Positions 63,804 to 64,000 of a stretch of 64,000 nt of DNA are shown piece by piece (position 1 is the stretch's first letter; each line of letters opens with the position of its first letter). The notes under the pieces are model-generated. The model ran no database searches, was not told where the DNA came from, and saw nothing but the letters and a program-made list of their open reading frames with translations. A program made the translations under genes and the position numbers. This DNA is from Polynucleobacter wuianus (lineage in GTDB: Bacteria > Pseudomonadota > Gammaproteobacteria > Burkholderiales > Burkholderiaceae). Location of the stretch: assembly GCF_001659725.1 (NCBI RefSeq), contig NZ_CP015922.1, positions 1,116,001 through 1,180,000 of the forward strand, in the 5' to 3' direction.

Positions 63804-64000
63804 TTAAGTCAATTCGTTTTCGTAATACTTTTTATACCAGGCTACAAATTTAGCCACACCATCTGATACAGATGTTTGAGATTTATAAGCAACCCACTCT
63901 CCCAATAAAGCGGTACTCGCATGCGTTGCCAAGACATCTCCAGCTTGTAGCGGTAAATATTCCTTAATGGCAACTTTTCCCAATGAAACTTCTAATGCCT
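63804..64000 (-). CDS. NAD-dependent epimerase C-terminus, UDP-glucuronate 4-epimerase-like, cut by the window edge
   Basis: The last 65 codons are visible: LPLQAGDVLATHASTALLGE, then VSDGVAKFVAWYKKYYENEL and stop. The pair MQPGDV..TxAD and GV-FV-WY--YY is typical of the C-terminus of UDP-glucuronate 4-epimerases (CapI/WbnF type), which make UDP-galacturonate. The catalytic part lies outside the window. It is upstream of the flippase gene in the same direction, 17 bp away. Confidence 0.8.
   Translation of the reverse strand, partial: ALEVSLGKVAIKEYLPLQAGDVLATHASTALLGEWVAYKSQTSVSDGVAKFVAWYKKYYENELT

Overview
The window looks like a low-GC betaproteobacterial chromosome, most likely Burkholderiaceae of the Polynucleobacter type. 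This rests on overall protein style (tctC/Bug-type remnant, parvulin pairs, pgi, phosphomannomutase, a Wzx/Wzy-type glycan locus with WcaJ-like initiator) and is not proven by a marker gene. No rRNA is present; one tRNA (Ser-TGA) is.

Region 1 (1-17.4 kb) is mostly chromosomal or envelope-related: a hipBA toxin-antitoxin pair cut by the window edge with three evenly spaced operators; an alkylsulfatase; a patatin lipoprotein; a small lipoprotein with HExxH; an SGNH hydrolase; two parvulin isomerases (one frameshifted); a 4.85-kb autotransporter with a 636-bp tandem repeat; a ThDP-dependent keto-acid decarboxylase paired with a penicillin-V-acylase-like Ntn hydrolase; and a frameshifted small secreted protein with a PEP-CTERM-like tail.

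Region 2 (17.6-30.2 kb) is a mosaic accessory island ending at tRNA-Ser. It holds two Fic AMPylase genes (one fused to an AbiEi-like N-terminal region), each preceded by its own array of regularly spaced direct repeats; a second hipBA; a metallophosphoesterase; a DEDDh-type exonuclease; an HsdR that has lost its helicase motor; duplicated fragments of that HsdR and of a fic 3' end; two copies of a structured ~125-bp repeat; and an OLD-family nuclease placed between a complete small secreted gene and a detached copy of the same gene's 3' end. No integrase is visible.

Region 3 (30.3-35.9 kb) carries VapBC-type and MazEF toxin-antitoxin pairs around housekeeping sugar metabolism (L-2-hydroxyglutarate oxidase-like gene, pgi, phosphomannomutase/phosphoglucomutase). 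The latter two supply hexose phosphates to the glycan locus that follows.

Region 4 (36-64 kb) is a surface polysaccharide locus. A 21-kb part is bracketed by two inverted copies of one IS3-family element; the right copy is itself split by an IS110-family (IS1111-type) element. Inside are a VanZ-like gene, IS debris, a leftward set (acetyltransferase, epimerase, two glycosyltransferases, UDP-glucose dehydrogenase, UDP-glucuronate decarboxylase, WcaJ-like initiating transferase), and a rightward set whose gene order (HAD-UbiA, GtrA, DprE1-like, DprE2-like, GT-C, UbiA) matches a polyprenyl-phosphoryl-D-arabinose donor pathway. Beyond the IS are an acyltransferase, two glycosyltransferases, Wzy-like and Wzx-like proteins and the end of a UDP-glucuronate-epimerase-like gene, all very AT-rich.

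An odd property of the whole window is the number of otherwise intact genes broken by a single small lesion, several of them in homopolymers or dinucleotide runs (6.68, 17.11, 37.30, 46.08, 52.14 kb), plus an amber codon in ugd and a missing ATG at 42.74 kb. Sequencing error, slippage-based phase variation and true decay cannot be told apart from the sequence alone.
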